A DNA stretch of 64,000 nt from Roseomonas nitratireducens (GCF_017813355.1 NZ_JAGIYZ010000001.1:310001-374000), one strand, 5' to 3'. Numbered from the stretch's first letter, positions 8,477 through 17,705 are shown. Notes: generated by a model not told the origin, from the sequence alone. Numbers and translations are program-made.

Positions 8477-8501
8477 GCCGATCCGATCCGATCGCGGGGC
8501 G

Positions 8502-9848
8502 TCAGGCGCCCGGCGCGACCACCGTGCAGGCGCCGCGGGCGCGCAGGCGGGCGCAGGCCTGCTCGGCGCCGGACTGGCTCAGCCCTGTCACGCGGGCGCG
8601 GTACAGCGTGGTGCTGCCCTGGCGCACCGGGGTGACGGTGGTGCGGCTGCCCATGGTCGCGACCACGTCGCGCGCCTGCGTCGCCGTGGTGCGGGCCAGG
8701 TTCTCCGACGCGAAGGCGCCGACCTGCACCGCCCAGCCATTGCCGCCGGGCTGCGGCGCGGCGCCGCGGGCGGCAGCCGGCTGCACGGATTGCTGCTGGG
8801 CGGGCGGGGTCGGCAGGGGCGCGCGGGGCAGGGTGCTCGCCTGCGCCGTGCCGACGATGCCCAGCCGGCCGAGCGGGGAGGCGGCCGGCGCGCGGCGTTC
8901 CGGCGCGGCCAGCGCGCTCGCCACCACGGCGGGCGCGCGGGTGGTCGCGGCGTCCTCGGCGGCCTGCTGGGCGCGCTCGATCTCGGACTGCCGCGCGGCC
9001 TCGGCGAGCGCCATGCGCGCGCTCGGCGTCAGGGTCGGGTTCTCCATCCCCTGCATGTGCGCGGGCGTGCCGGAGGGCATGGGCGGCGCGGGCAGCGGCG
9101 GCGCGCCGAGGCTCGCGACCTGCACCGGCGGGGCGGCCGGCGGCGGCGGGGGGGCGGCGGCCATCTGGACGGGCGCCGGTGCGGATTCGCGCTGCTGGCG
9201 CAGCGCGAGCATCGTCCCGCTGTCCATCCGGCGCGGGCCGGCGGGGATGTAGTGGCCGATCTCGGCCGCTGCGTAGACCTCGGCCGGCGCGCGGCGGTTC
9301 GGCTGGGCGCCGGTGATGCGCGGGCCGATGCGCGCGACGTAGTTGCGCGTCTCGTTCGGCAGGCCGCGCCCGCCCCAGAGGTAGTCCTCGAGCCGCCGGG
9401 GGCCCGCATTGTAGGCGGCGAGGAAGGCGGGGTTGCCGTAGAGCTCGTACATTTCCCGCAGATAGGCCGCACCCGCCTGGATGCTGTCATAGGGGTGGTA
9501 CGGGTCGGGGCCGAGGTTGTAGCGCGCCTGCAGTTCCCGGTAGGTGCCGGGCATCACCTGCATCAGGCCCATCGCGCCGGCATGGGAGGTAGCGTTGGCG
9601 CGACCGCCGCTTTCCTGGCGCATCACCTCGCGGATCCAGAGTTCCGGGATGTCGAAGCGGCGCGACGCGTCGCGGATCCACGGCCCCCAGGGATCGCCCG
9701 GCGGGCCGGGCGGAGAGGTGCTGTCGGGCCTGTTGTAGAAGGGCCCGTTCGAGGCGCTGCGCGTCCCGCTCGTGCCGCAGGCGGCCAGCATCGCCAGCAT
9801 CGCCACCGCAAGCACGGCCTTCGCGCCGCCCCTGAAGCTTCCGGTCAT
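8502..9848 (-). CDS. Lytic transglycosylase lipoprotein with C-terminal SPOR domain
   Basis: Predicted peptidoglycan-cleaving lipoprotein of 448 aa. The start ATG 9848 has AGGGGGA just upstream and gives a signal peptide with the lipobox LAAC (Cys 24). The SLT domain spans about residues 60-190, with the catalytic glutamate in RQESGGRA (about residue 79) and the usual GLMQVMPGTY and YNAGP motifs. A long Pro/Ala-rich linker follows. The last 80 residues (WAVQVGAFAS onward) are a SPOR domain, which binds denuded septal glycan, so the enzyme likely works at division sites. The joining of SLT and SPOR resembles a variant of RlpA/MltE-type division enzymes (inference). It is monocistronic. Confidence 0.9.
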   Translation of the reverse strand: MTGSFRGGAKAVLAVAMLAMLAACGTSGTRSASNGPFYNRPDSTSPPGPPGDPWGPWIRDASRRFDIPELWIREVMRQESGGRANATSHAGAMGLMQVMPGTYRELQARYNLGPDPYHPYDSIQAGAAYLREMYELYGNPAFLAAYNAGPRRLEDYLWGGRGLPNETRNYVARIGPRITGAQPNRRAPAEVYAAAEIGHYIPAGPRRMDSGTMLALRQQRESAPAPVQMAAAPPPPPAAPPVQVASLGAPPLPAPPMPSGTPAHMQGMENPTLTPSARMALAEAARQSEIERAQQAAEDAATTRAPAVVASALAAPERRAPAASPLGRLGIVGTAQASTLPRAPLPTPPAQQQSVQPAAARGAAPQPGGNGWAVQVGAFASENLARTTATQARDVVATMGSRTTVTPVRQGSTTLYRARVTGLSQSGAEQACARLRARGACTVVAPGA

Positions 9849-10023
9849 TCCCCCTGGTCCCCATCCGGCACCGTGACGGTCCCGCCCTGTTGGGTGAAGC
9901 GGCCGGATCCCCCTCCGGCCCCTTCGGGCGAGCCCGTCTCCGGGCATGAAACACGGTCGTGTGAAGGCTTGCGTAGGCCAGCCGAAGAGCCCGGGTCAAG
10001 TTCTGCGGAGAGACCCATCATCT

Positions 10024-10069
10024 TGTGGGTCGACACGCGTCCCGAATCCCAGGATTCGATGAACCCACA
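10024..10069. other. Nested inverted repeat upstream of glycine-zipper lipoprotein
   Basis: The 296-base gap between the divergent transglycosylase and glycine-zipper genes should hold both promoters. The one clear structure in it is a nested inverted repeat: outer arms TGTGGGT (10024-10030) and ACCCACA (10063-10069) enclose an inner CGAATCC/GGATTCG pair. It could be a regulator site or an mRNA leader structure. No sigma-70 consensus was convincing. Confidence 0.4.
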
Positions 10070-10144
10070 CTATTGTGGCGCGGCCACGGCAGGCACATCA
10101 CTTGTGCGATGCCGCGCCCACGCCGCCGAAGGAGACAGGAACCC

Positions 10145-10690
10145 ATGCTCGACACCCGCCGCCTCGCGCCCCTCTGCGCCGTGCTCGCGCTCGGCGCCGG
10201 CCTTGCCGCCTGCGCGCCGGCCACGAACACGACGGTGGACCGCTATGCGCTCGGCTCCTCCGGATATGTCTCCTCCGGCACCATCGTGGGCATGCGCCCG
10301 GTCGCGGTCAGCGGGACGCGCAGCGGCATCGGCGCCGGCGCCGGCGCGGTGGGCGGCGGGCTGATCGGCTCGACCATCGGCGGCGACTGGCGGGCGCGGA
10401 CCGTGGGCGGCGTGGTCGGCGCGCTGGCCGGCGGCATCGCCGGCGCGGCGATCGAGGAAGGTGTCACCCGCGGCGACGCCATGGAATTCATCATCCGCGA
10501 CGACAGCGGCGCGACGCGGTCGGTCATCCAGACCAACGAGCTCGGCCTGACGGTGGGCGAGCGGGTGCTGATCACCCAGGGCGACCGGGTGCGCCTGTCC
10601 CGCGCCGGCGGGGCCGCGCCGGTCGGCTACGGCGGCGGCTATGGCGGCGGTTACGGCGGCGGGCCGATCGACGCCCGCGGCGGGAAGTAG
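10145..10690 (+). CDS. Glycine-zipper outer-membrane lipoprotein (SlyB-like)
   Basis: A 181-aa predicted lipoprotein. ATG 10145 has AAGGAGA 11 bases upstream and begins a signal peptide with the lipobox LAAC (Cys about 24). Residues about 60-110 contain a glycine-zipper membrane segment (GAGAGAVGGGLIGSTIGG, then GGVVGALAGGIAGAAI), as in SlyB/Pcp-type lipoproteins of the 17-kDa surface antigen family. A small beta domain follows (EFIIRDDSGATRSVIQ, then RVLITQGDRVRL), and the tail is repeated GGGYGGGY. It probably supports outer-membrane integrity. It is transcribed alone and converges with the acetyltransferase gene. Confidence 0.85.
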   Translation: MLDTRRLAPLCAVLALGAGLAACAPATNTTVDRYALGSSGYVSSGTIVGMRPVAVSGTRSGIGAGAGAVGGGLIGSTIGGDWRARTVGGVVGALAGGIAGAAIEEGVTRGDAMEFIIRDDSGATRSVIQTNELGLTVGERVLITQGDRVRLSRAGGAAPVGYGGGYGGGYGGGPIDARGGK

Positions 10691-10824
10691 CCCGCCCTTC
10701 CGACCGCGGCGCCGAGCGTCACATCGCCTTCCGTCGAAGGGGCCGGCGACACACGTCTCCAAGACCCGGGCGATGGCGGCCTAGATCTGTGCGTGCGGCC
10801 GGTCCTGCCGGGAGGCAAGGGCAA

Positions 10825-11412
10825 TCATTGGTCCGCAGCCTGCCGGGCCAGCCGGCCCGCCGAAAGGGTATACACATCTCCGGTGTGCGGGCAGACCTCG
10901 GTACCGTCACCGCGCAGTGGCAGGCTGAGGCGTTCGCCATATGCGCTCATCCAGCCGATCTGCCGGGCAGGCACACCGACCATCAGCGCAAAGTCTGGAA
11001 CATCCTTCTTTACGACAGCCCCGGCGCCAATGAAGGCAAAGGATCCCACGGTCACGCCACAAATGATGGTGCAATTCGCACCTAGCGTCGCACCGCGCCG
11101 GATCAGCGTGTCGCGGTATTCGGATTTGCGCGAGATCAGCGCGCGTGGGTTGTAGACGTTGGTGAACACCATCGAGGGGCCGCAAAACACCCCTTCTTCC
11201 AGTGTTACATTGTCGTAGATCGAGACGTTGTTCTGCACCTTGCAGAAGTCACCGATCACCACGCGGTTGCCGACAAACACGTTCTGACCCAGGGAGACGT
11301 CCTTGCCGATCCGTGCCCCGGAACAGACGTGAGCGAAGTGCCATACACGGGTTCCCTCGCCGATTTGCGCGCCCGCGTCGACAATGGCGCTGGGGTGGAT
11401 CGAGACACTCAT
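10825..11412 (-). CDS. wbpD: WbpD-like UDP-sugar N-acetyltransferase (hexapeptide repeat)
   Basis: A 195-aa left-handed beta-helix acyltransferase. Repeated hexapeptide turns are visible from residue 5 to 150 ([20 protein letters not shown], then [20 protein letters not shown]). The stretch FTNVYNPRA and the C-terminal pattern C-x-TG-x-Y match the WbpD/WlbB group, which acetylates UDP-3-amino-3-deoxy-GlcNAc-uronate on the way to diacetamido-uronic acid sugars. The pathway's dehydrogenase step could come from the gene at 22943-24220, but no WbpB oxidase or WbpE aminotransferase lies in this window. Composition is less GC-rich than in the flanks, and a transposase remnant is immediately upstream, which suggests acquisition or rearrangement. 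Confidence 0.82.
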   Translation of the reverse strand: MSVSIHPSAIVDAGAQIGEGTRVWHFAHVCSGARIGKDVSLGQNVFVGNRVVIGDFCKVQNNVSIYDNVTLEEGVFCGPSMVFTNVYNPRALISRKSEYRDTLIRRGATLGANCTIICGVTVGSFAFIGAGAVVKKDVPDFALMVGVPARQIGWMSAYGERLSLPLRGDGTEVCPHTGDVYTLSAGRLARQAADQ

Positions 11413-11413
11413 T

Positions 11414-11855
11414 TCAGCGCACCAAAGACAAAGGCATGCCGTTCGCCTCTGATCGCCACGTGGTCATCCTCCAGGCCAGCGCCTTGTCCTTGCGGACCAG
11501 GTCGCGCTCCGGCGCCTTGATGCGCTGCCGATCTTCCTTCACCGCCTGGCCGAGACGCCAGGTGCTGGCACGGTCCCAGTCGTTGGGATTCTCGCTGGCG
11601 GCGATGGGTGGTGAGGTCCTTGTCGTGCACCGCGGCGGTCTCGAACATCGCGGCGAACCTGTCGCGCAAGCTCCCGTCGCCGGGGGGCGCCTTCGCATCG
11701 GGCGGCAACTGCCGCTGCGCGCGGGCCTGCCGACGCCACCTGCACGGCGTCGCCTCGGCGTTCCCCTCCACCGGCGCCGACTGCCGCAACGGCACCGCGT
11801 TCGGCACTTGCATCCGCTTCAACACCGCGGCGCGGCGTTCAAGTGAGTGGGCCAG
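11414..11855 (-). pseudogene. Decayed transposase (OrfA-type, helix-turn-helix)
   Basis: Remnant of a transposase split across frames. One frame gives the N-terminal helix-turn-helix part (AAVLKRMQVPN, then EATPCRWRRQARAQ), followed by DRFAAMFETAAVHDKDL. Another frame continues with NDWDRAST and KEDRQRIKAPERDLVRKDKALA, the pattern of the OrfA-type coiled region (usually ELERELRRKDKALAE). At least one frameshift lies near 11590, and the catalytic OrfB part is missing. No terminal inverted repeats were recognised. The fragment sits directly upstream of the wbpD-like gene and marks a past insertion at the edge of the polysaccharide locus. Confidence 0.7.
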
Positions 11856-11950
11856 GTCGCCCCTTCGTCACGCCCCGCCAAGAATCAGCGACCTTCTCGG
11901 GCCAACGGACAACGTCCCTGACGGCGGGGGGCACTCACTGCCATGTCCGC

Positions 11951-12757
11951 TCAGTCAGAAGGCTCGTTGAGCGACGGCGCCTTCTGGCCCACGTAAAGGA
12001 TGGACGAAGCGCCGCCGATCACGCTGTCGATGTTGTGGTTGATGTTGTGAATGTGGAGCGGGATGATTTCGCCCTCCGCGAGCGGCCGGTCGATGAAGCC
12101 GAGCATGTGGAGGTAGGGCTCGTAGAGCGCGTCGATGAAGTCGAGCTGGTGCAGGCATACCTTGCTGAAGCCACGCCTTGCGAACATCGCGTCCATCATA
12201 GCGGGGGTAATGGAGCGTACATGCTGCCAACGATGGAAGGTGACGTTCGCGACTGGGCAATACACCACGCCATCGTCGAGATCTTCGGAGTTCGGCGTCG
12301 TGATGATCAATCTGCCGCCGGGTTTCACCAGCCCGGCCAGCGTGTCGCACACGCCCTCGAACTCATCGTCCAGCACATGTTCGAGGACCTCAAAGCAGGT
12401 CACGGCATCGAAGGTCTCGCTGCCGCCGGGCTCGGGTGCGGGGAGGTAGCCTGCCTTGCCTGAAAGGAGGGCATCCGCCCTTGCCGCGCGGTCGGATGCC
12501 GGGTCGATGGCGGCGAAGGGATAGCCCTGGTCGATCAAGTGCTCGGCGATCTCGCCGCCGCCGGCGCCGAAGTCTAGATGGCGGCCGCCCTTCACCAAGT
12601 GGCGAGCGATCAACCAGTGGATCGAGCGGCGTGCCATGCGGCCGAAAACGCGCGTGTCGCCATGGCCAGCGCGGCTGAGCCCGTTCCAGAACCGGTTCAC
12701 GAGCTCGCGCGTCCAGACGAGTTTCGTGGGCTCCGGTTGTTCCGCAGAAATGGTCAT
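11951..12757 (-). CDS. Class I SAM-dependent methyltransferase
   Basis: A 268-aa methyltransferase with a clear SAM-binding Rossmann fold: motif I is HLDFGAGGGEIAEHL, followed by the acidic strand end AAIDPAS, motif IV ETFDAVTCFEVLEHVLDD, and post-IV VKPGGRLIITTPNSED. The C-terminal part is unlike UbiG or COQ5 and probably recognises a sugar or lipid-linked glycan. ATG 12757 is chosen because conserved sequence begins near it; the frame is open to 12865, and the ribosome site is poor, so the start is uncertain. It is divergent from the glycosyltransferase at 13027. It is one of three methyltransferases in the polysaccharide locus. Confidence 0.82.
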   Translation of the reverse strand: MTISAEQPEPTKLVWTRELVNRFWNGLSRAGHGDTRVFGRMARRSIHWLIARHLVKGGRHLDFGAGGGEIAEHLIDQGYPFAAIDPASDRAARADALLSGKAGYLPAPEPGGSETFDAVTCFEVLEHVLDDEFEGVCDTLAGLVKPGGRLIITTPNSEDLDDGVVYCPVANVTFHRWQHVRSITPAMMDAMFARRGFSKVCLHQLDFIDALYEPYLHMLGFIDRPLAEGEIIPLHIHNINHNIDSVIGGASSILYVGQKAPSLNEPSD

Positions 12758-13026
12758 CGCGATGTTCGCAGCTCCAACATAGTCGCCGACTGATCGGTAG
12801 GAGGTAGGTCCAGGGGGCAGGGTTTCTAGCGCAAAGATGTTAGCGGTTGCGAGCGCAGCTGCCATGGTTCAAAACAAAATCCCGTCCGAATCGACCGATG
12901 AGGACGCGTCAATCTTGTTCAGGCGCGAGGTACTGCCCGGCTTCGGGCCATCCTGTCGGCAACTTGTCGGCCAGCTGTGGTGCACCGAGAGCGTCCGGAG
13001 GCAGCCACCGCATATCGAGGCGAGGG

Positions 13027-14763
13027 ATGGTTTCGTACACAGATCTGCTCGAGCAAATTCTCGACGCCTTTCCGCCACGCTCAGTCGCCGTTTTCCTGCC
13101 ATTCGCGGTTGGCGAGCGCGAAGCCTCCGCCATCCTCGAGCAAGGCATCGCGACCAGCGTCACCATCAATCTGGAGAATGGCTGCCTGCCGACCTGGTCG
13201 AGGGACGGATTTCACGACGACATCTTCTCGCTGAAGCGATTGCCGGCGTCAGCGCTGTTCCTCGACCATCAACTGCGGCTGCCGGTGGCCTGGTACGCGC
13301 GGCTGGTGCGCCGTGGCGTGCGCCGCCTGCACATCATCGGGCCGGATGGACGCGCAAAGGGCGTGAATGCGATCGGCTACTTGCGGCGCAAGGCGGTGCG
13401 CCGGGCGGTGCGCACCTACCTGCGGGCACATGGCCGGGCCAGCGATCATCTCTATCAGCGCGTCTTCTCCGAGATCATCAAGCGATTGTCGTTCCTGGCG
13501 ATCGAACGCTCCGCCTTCATGCAGGACCGCGTCGTGCTGGCCATCGGCACGCTGGGGCCGGGCGGGGCGGAGCGCCAGGTCAAGTATACGGCGATCGGCC
13601 TCCAGCGCAGTGGAACCTTCGTCCCGACCGTATTGTGCCAGCAATCTCTCGATGCGCATGTCAGCAACTTCTTCGGCCCACAACTCACGGCCGCCGGAGT
13701 GGAGGTTCGCACGGCGCGGGGCGACCCGGCCTTGACGGATGATTGGCGGGTGCAGTCGCTGAAGCAGGACATGCGCGAGCGCTACGATTATCTCGGCGTG
13801 GAAATCCTGCTGGAACAGATCCTGGCGCTGGTATCCGAGCTTCGCCGCGTTCGGCCCGCTATCCTGCATAGCTGGCTGGATGCCACCAATTCGATCAGCG
13901 CCGTTGCGGCGCGCATCGTGGGCGTTCCGCATCTCCTGCTCGGCGGGCGCTCCATGGCGCCGGACAATTTCGCGCTGCTGACGCCGCATATGCGCGCCGC
14001 CTACCGGACCGCTTTGGCCGACCCCGATACCTCGCTGCTCAACAACTCCTCGGCCGGCGCCGACGACTATGCGCGGTGGCTCTCCGTGCCGCGGCAACGC
14101 ATCCAGGTGATCCCGAACGGCTTCGAGTTCCCCGATCCTCCGACGGAAGCGGACCTCGCGCGCGCGCGCTCTGCGGCCGGCATTCCGCACGGCGCCTTCG
14201 TCATCGGCGGGCTGCAGCGTTTCAGCGAGGAGAAGCGACCCGAGCTGTGGGTCGCGGCCGCCATGGACATCGTCAGGCGTGAGAAGCGGGCAGTCGCACT
14301 CTGCTACGGGGCTGGCCCGATGCATGCGGAGCTGAAGGCGATGGTCGAGAAGGCGGGCCTCGCCGATCGGATCTTCCTGCCGGGCCTGACCGGCGATGCC
14401 TGGGAGGCCTTGCGCTGCTTCGACGTCTTCCTGCTCACCTCCCGGCAGGAAGGCCTTCCCAACGTGCTTATCGAGGCGCAGGCGATGGGCGTCCCGGTCG
14501 TCGCCCCGCCGGTGGGCGGCGTGCCGGAAACGCTCGAGGATGGCGTAACCGGCATTCTGGTACCGAAGGCGGATGCAGCCTCGCTCGCGGCGGCCATCCT
14601 GTCGCTTGCCAGCGATCCGGCCCGGCACGCGGCGATGGCGCGGGCGGCGAGCCGGCATGTGCGGAACAGCTTCGGCATGGACGTCATGTTGCAAAGGACG
14701 CTTGCGGCCTATGCCCGTCAGCCGGTATGGCCCATGGCCGTCGAGAGGATACCCCATGACTGA
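13027..14763 (+). CDS. Glycosyltransferase family 4 with N-terminal extension
   Basis: A 578-aa protein. Residues about 170-570 are a GT-B fold glycosyltransferase: it starts with VVLAIGTLGPGGAERQVKY, the donor-binding half contains VIPNGFEFPD and GGLQRFSEEKRPELW, and the EX7E-like signature appears as SRQEGLPNVLIEAQAMG. The preceding ~170 residues are not part of the GT4 core. They start VAVFLPFAVGEREASAILEQG and resemble no domain I can name. ATG 13027 has GAGG upstream and starts where coherent sequence begins, although the frame is open to 12847. The next gene overlaps by 8 bases. The role is probably adding a hexose during surface polysaccharide assembly. Confidence 0.88.
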   Translation: MVSYTDLLEQILDAFPPRSVAVFLPFAVGEREASAILEQGIATSVTINLENGCLPTWSRDGFHDDIFSLKRLPASALFLDHQLRLPVAWYARLVRRGVRRLHIIGPDGRAKGVNAIGYLRRKAVRRAVRTYLRAHGRASDHLYQRVFSEIIKRLSFLAIERSAFMQDRVVLAIGTLGPGGAERQVKYTAIGLQRSGTFVPTVLCQQSLDAHVSNFFGPQLTAAGVEVRTARGDPALTDDWRVQSLKQDMRERYDYLGVEILLEQILALVSELRRVRPAILHSWLDATNSISAVAARIVGVPHLLLGGRSMAPDNFALLTPHMRAAYRTALADPDTSLLNNSSAGADDYARWLSVPRQRIQVIPNGFEFPDPPTEADLARARSAAGIPHGAFVIGGLQRFSEEKRPELWVAAAMDIVRREKRAVALCYGAGPMHAELKAMVEKAGLADRIFLPGLTGDAWEALRCFDVFLLTSRQEGLPNVLIEAQAMGVPVVAPPVGGVPETLEDGVTGILVPKADAASLAAAILSLASDPARHAAMARAASRHVRNSFGMDVMLQRTLAAYARQPVWPMAVERIPHD

Positions 14764-15637
14764 TGACGTGCCGCGCTTCGGCTTCGGCGACAACTGGAAC
14801 AAGTTCATTCGCCAGAAGCACAATGCCGAGCGGCTGAATGCGGCGTCCAAGCGACTGACCTCGTTCCTGAACCGCGAGGACATGAAGGGTCTCGACTTCC
14901 TCGATATCGGCTGCGGGTCCGGGCTGCATTCGATGGCGGCGCTGACGCTGGGCGCGGGGAAGGTCCACAGCTTCGACTACGATCCGAACTCCGTGAAGGC
15001 CACGCAGTTCCTGCGCGAAAAGGCCGGAAACCCTCCGAACTGGAAGGTGGAGCGGGGTGACGTGCTCGATCCCGCCTACATGGAGAGCCTGGGCAAGTGG
15101 AACTTCGTCTACTCCTGGGGCGTGCTCCACCATACCGGTGCGATGTGGGACGCCGTGCGCAACGCCCAGGCGCGCGTCGCCGATGGCGGGCTGTTCTACA
15201 TCGCGCTGTATTCGGCCGATGTGGATCTTCAGCCGAGCAAGGAATTCTGGCTCGAGATCAAGAAGGAATACAACCGCGTCACGCCGTTCACCCGCTGGCT
15301 GATGATGTGGTGGTATGTCTGGCGGTTCGGGATCAGCATGAACGTCCGCAACGTTCCCGCGCTGGTGAAGCAGATCTGGACCCACCGCACCAAGCGGGGC
15401 ATGAACTACTTCACCGATGTGCGCGACTGGATCGGCGGTTGGCCGATGGAATACGCCGGCGACCAGGAAACTGCGGATTTCCTTGAGGACCAGTACGGGT
15501 TTGAATTGATAAACGTGTCGGTCGGTCATGCCTGCTCGGAGTTCCTGTTCCGCAAGACAGGCGTCCTGGGCCGCAAGACTGACGTGAAGCAGCTTGTTGA
15601 GAAACTTAAGACCGAAAAAGCCTACACTGTAGTGTGA
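14756..15637 (+). CDS. Class I SAM-dependent methyltransferase (glycan modification)
   Basis: A 293-aa methyltransferase. Motif I is visible as LDFLDIGCGSGLHSMAALTLGA, the acidic motif II as VHSFDYDPNSVKA, and motif IV as WNFVYSWGVLHHTG. The large C-terminal half contains an aromatic-rich helix (RWLMMWWYVWRFG), which may approach the membrane or a lipid-linked substrate. The start ATG 14756 overlaps the glycosyltransferase stop by 8 bases and follows GAGAGGA, so the pair is translationally coupled. It converges with the leftward operon ending at 15669. The acceptor is unknown; methylation of a sugar or chain terminus is likely from context. Confidence 0.87.
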   Translation: MTDDVPRFGFGDNWNKFIRQKHNAERLNAASKRLTSFLNREDMKGLDFLDIGCGSGLHSMAALTLGAGKVHSFDYDPNSVKATQFLREKAGNPPNWKVERGDVLDPAYMESLGKWNFVYSWGVLHHTGAMWDAVRNAQARVADGGLFYIALYSADVDLQPSKEFWLEIKKEYNRVTPFTRWLMMWWYVWRFGISMNVRNVPALVKQIWTHRTKRGMNYFTDVRDWIGGWPMEYAGDQETADFLEDQYGFELINVSVGHACSEFLFRKTGVLGRKTDVKQLVEKLKTEKAYTVV

Positions 15638-15668
15638 AGCTGGCTCGGACGACTTCGGCCGCCTGCTT

Positions 15669-16868
15669 TCAAGCCTTCAGCATATCGCGATAAAGGCGAG
15701 CATGGCGGCCGACGCATTGCGCTAGCGTGTATTCGGTCTGCGCCCGCTGCCGCGCTGCCTCCCCGAGCGTAGCCCGCAGTCGCGGATCGGCGATCACCGT
15801 CCGCAAGGCCGCCGCCAGCTCGGCAGGCGCGCGCGGCGGCACCAGGCACCCGGCCGCGCCTTCCGCCAGCGCCTCCGACGTCCCGCCGACATCGGTGGCG
15901 ACGATCGGCAAGCCAGCCGCCATCATTTCGATGACGGCGTTGGACGAACCTTCCTCATGCGAGGCATGCACGCCGATATCGGCGGCGCGCATCAGGAAGG
16001 TGGCGTCATTGCGCTCGCCAAGGCAGCGCACGACGTCGGCTATGCCGAGATCGCGGGCGCGTTGCTCGATCTGGTTGCGCCTGTCGACCCCCTTCACCGC
16101 GGCGTCGCTGCCGATGAACAGCATGACTGTCCGGGGCGGCAGCTCGCCGCCCGCACGCAGCAGGGCGAGCGCGTCGAGCACGTCTTCATGGCCCTTGTAG
16201 ACATGCAGGTTCGCGACCTTCACCAGCACCAGGGCATCGTCGGCAAGGTCGAGCCGGGCACGGGCGGCAGCCCTGTCAGCGCCGGCAGGATGCATGCGCT
16301 CCGGCGACAATCCGTTCGGTATCATGACGATCTTGTCGCGCGGCACGCCGTCTTCCACCAGCATCTCGACCAGCTGACCGGAGTTGGTGGTCACGGCGAG
16401 CGACTGGCGAAAGGCCCAGCGCTCGAGAGAGGTGATGGTCGCGCCATAGTTCGCGCGATAGGTGAACAGCCCGCGCTGAGCCAACAGGAGCCGACGCCGC
16501 ATGGGCCACAACGCCAGCGCCGACAGAATGACCGCCTCCGACAAATAGGCATGCAGAAGCCCGCGCCGATGCCGTATGCCCCATGTCCAGAGCCCTGGCA
16601 GTAGGCCGAACAGGCGCATCAGGCGACGGATCGGGCGCGGCAGGCCGGCGGGTGGTTCGCGCAGGCGGTCCGGCAGCACCGGGATGCCCCGCGCCCGGAA
16701 GACCTCCCGCAAGGGGCCGTCGGCGCCGATCAGATAGATGGAAGGCGCGAAGCCATGCTGCTTCAGTGCCGGCAGGAGATCGAGAAGATGAGTCTCCGTG
16801 CCGCCCCGGTTCATCGATCCGATGATGATGCCCAGGGGGACCGGCGCGACAGGGTCCGGCCCGGTCAC
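15669..16868 (-). CDS. Glycosyltransferase family 4
   Basis: A 399-aa GT-B glycosyltransferase. The N-terminus reads LGIIIGSMNRGGTETHLLDLLPAL, the usual acceptor-domain start. The donor domain holds VMIPNGLSPERMHP, VKVANLHVYKGHEDVLDAL, and the EX7E region HASHEEGSSNAVIEMMAAGLP. GTG 16868 overlaps the stop of the methyltransferase upstream as GTGA and gives the normal length; the frame is open further upstream but inside the neighbour. It is the last gene of the Wzm/Wzt operon, so it probably builds the exported polysaccharide in the cytoplasm. The donor sugar is not predictable. Confidence 0.9.
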   Translation of the reverse strand: MTGPDPVAPVPLGIIIGSMNRGGTETHLLDLLPALKQHGFAPSIYLIGADGPLREVFRARGIPVLPDRLREPPAGLPRPIRRLMRLFGLLPGLWTWGIRHRRGLLHAYLSEAVILSALALWPMRRRLLLAQRGLFTYRANYGATITSLERWAFRQSLAVTTNSGQLVEMLVEDGVPRDKIVMIPNGLSPERMHPAGADRAAARARLDLADDALVLVKVANLHVYKGHEDVLDALALLRAGGELPPRTVMLFIGSDAAVKGVDRRNQIEQRARDLGIADVVRCLGERNDATFLMRAADIGVHASHEEGSSNAVIEMMAAGLPIVATDVGGTSEALAEGAAGCLVPPRAPAELAAALRTVIADPRLRATLGEAARQRAQTEYTLAQCVGRHARLYRDMLKA

Positions 16869-17683
16869 GCCCGATCCGGATGCCCGCGGAAGAAGATGGC
16901 CTGCCCCGTCGGCAACAGCGCGATCCGTTCCGGCTTGTCGGCCATGAAGTCGTCCGCCGCCTTCCGTGCGCCGGGGCAGCTCCGGAAGCCGTAGTCGTCC
17001 ATGATCACGAGCGCGCCTGGCGACAGCCGCGGATAGAAGAACGCCAGCGTGTCGTAGGTCGGCTGGTGCAGGTCGACGTCGATATGCAGGGCAGCGACCT
17101 GGCCCGGCGCCGAGGCGTCGAAGGTATCGGGGATCCAGCCCTCGTGGAAAACCGTGTTGTTGAAGGGCGCCAGATTGGCCTCGACCGTCTCGCGTGCGCA
17201 GCGCAGCCCATTCGCCGTCCAATAGTCGCCATCCAGCGGTCCAGGCTCGGATAGCCCCTGGAACGAGTCGTAGAGATGGACCTTGCGGCCTTCGTCGCGC
17301 GCCTGGCTGCACATCAACTCGGCTGTGGCGCCGGCGAAGACGCCACACTCGACAAAGTCACCCGGTGTTGCCGACACGGTCTTCAACAGTTCGCGCACGG
17401 CAAACTTGCGGTCTAGGGAGTGCCAGTTGCCCGGGTCCATATACCTTTTGTAGTAGTCAAGAAACGCCTCATCATCGAGGAAGATGCGACCGTACTCCGA
17501 GAACTTGAAGGTCGGATACGACGCCATGGCGAGCTGCTCAGCCATGATGTAGCGGCGCCACTCATCCGGTTCGGCCTGCGTGCGGGCGGAGATCAGCGCC
17601 AGCAGTTGCGCCCAGATGTGCGGGTCCTTGAGGCTTTCGGCAGTGATGGTGAGGTTGGCGCTCATGGTTGTGTCCACATTCAT
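16865..17683 (-). CDS. TylF/MycF-family O-methyltransferase
   Basis: A 272-aa SAM- and metal-dependent O-methyltransferase of the macrocin/mycinamicin type, a family that methylates deoxysugar hydroxyls. Characteristic stretches are GDFVECGVFAGATAELM (SAM site) with VHLYDSFQGLSEPG, and the metal-binding LHIDVDLHQPTYDTL followed by VIMDDYGF. ATG 17683 is the first start after the exporter gene; ATG 17665 is an alternative, and neither has a strong ribosome site. It lies between the Wzt ATPase and a glycosyltransferase. With two other methyltransferases in the locus, it may put a methyl cap on rhamnose or fucose residues (inference). Confidence 0.88.
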   Translation of the reverse strand: MNVDTTMSANLTITAESLKDPHIWAQLLALISARTQAEPDEWRRYIMAEQLAMASYPTFKFSEYGRIFLDDEAFLDYYKRYMDPGNWHSLDRKFAVRELLKTVSATPGDFVECGVFAGATAELMCSQARDEGRKVHLYDSFQGLSEPGPLDGDYWTANGLRCARETVEANLAPFNNTVFHEGWIPDTFDASAPGQVAALHIDVDLHQPTYDTLAFFYPRLSPGALVIMDDYGFRSCPGARKAADDFMADKPERIALLPTGQAIFFRGHPDRA

Positions 17684-17705
17684 GTGACATTGGCCGGCCG
17701 CTTGA

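Noticed and set aside
6424-9252. Very long plus-strand open frame (942 codons) opposite the CoA ligase and transglycosylase
   Set aside because: It is the mirror of well-supported minus-strand genes; the translation is low-complexity Arg/Ala/His with no domain.
12758-12865. Upstream extension of the methyltransferase to ATG 12865
   Set aside because: The added 36 residues have no methyltransferase character and would overlap the divergent promoter area; kept as an alternative only.
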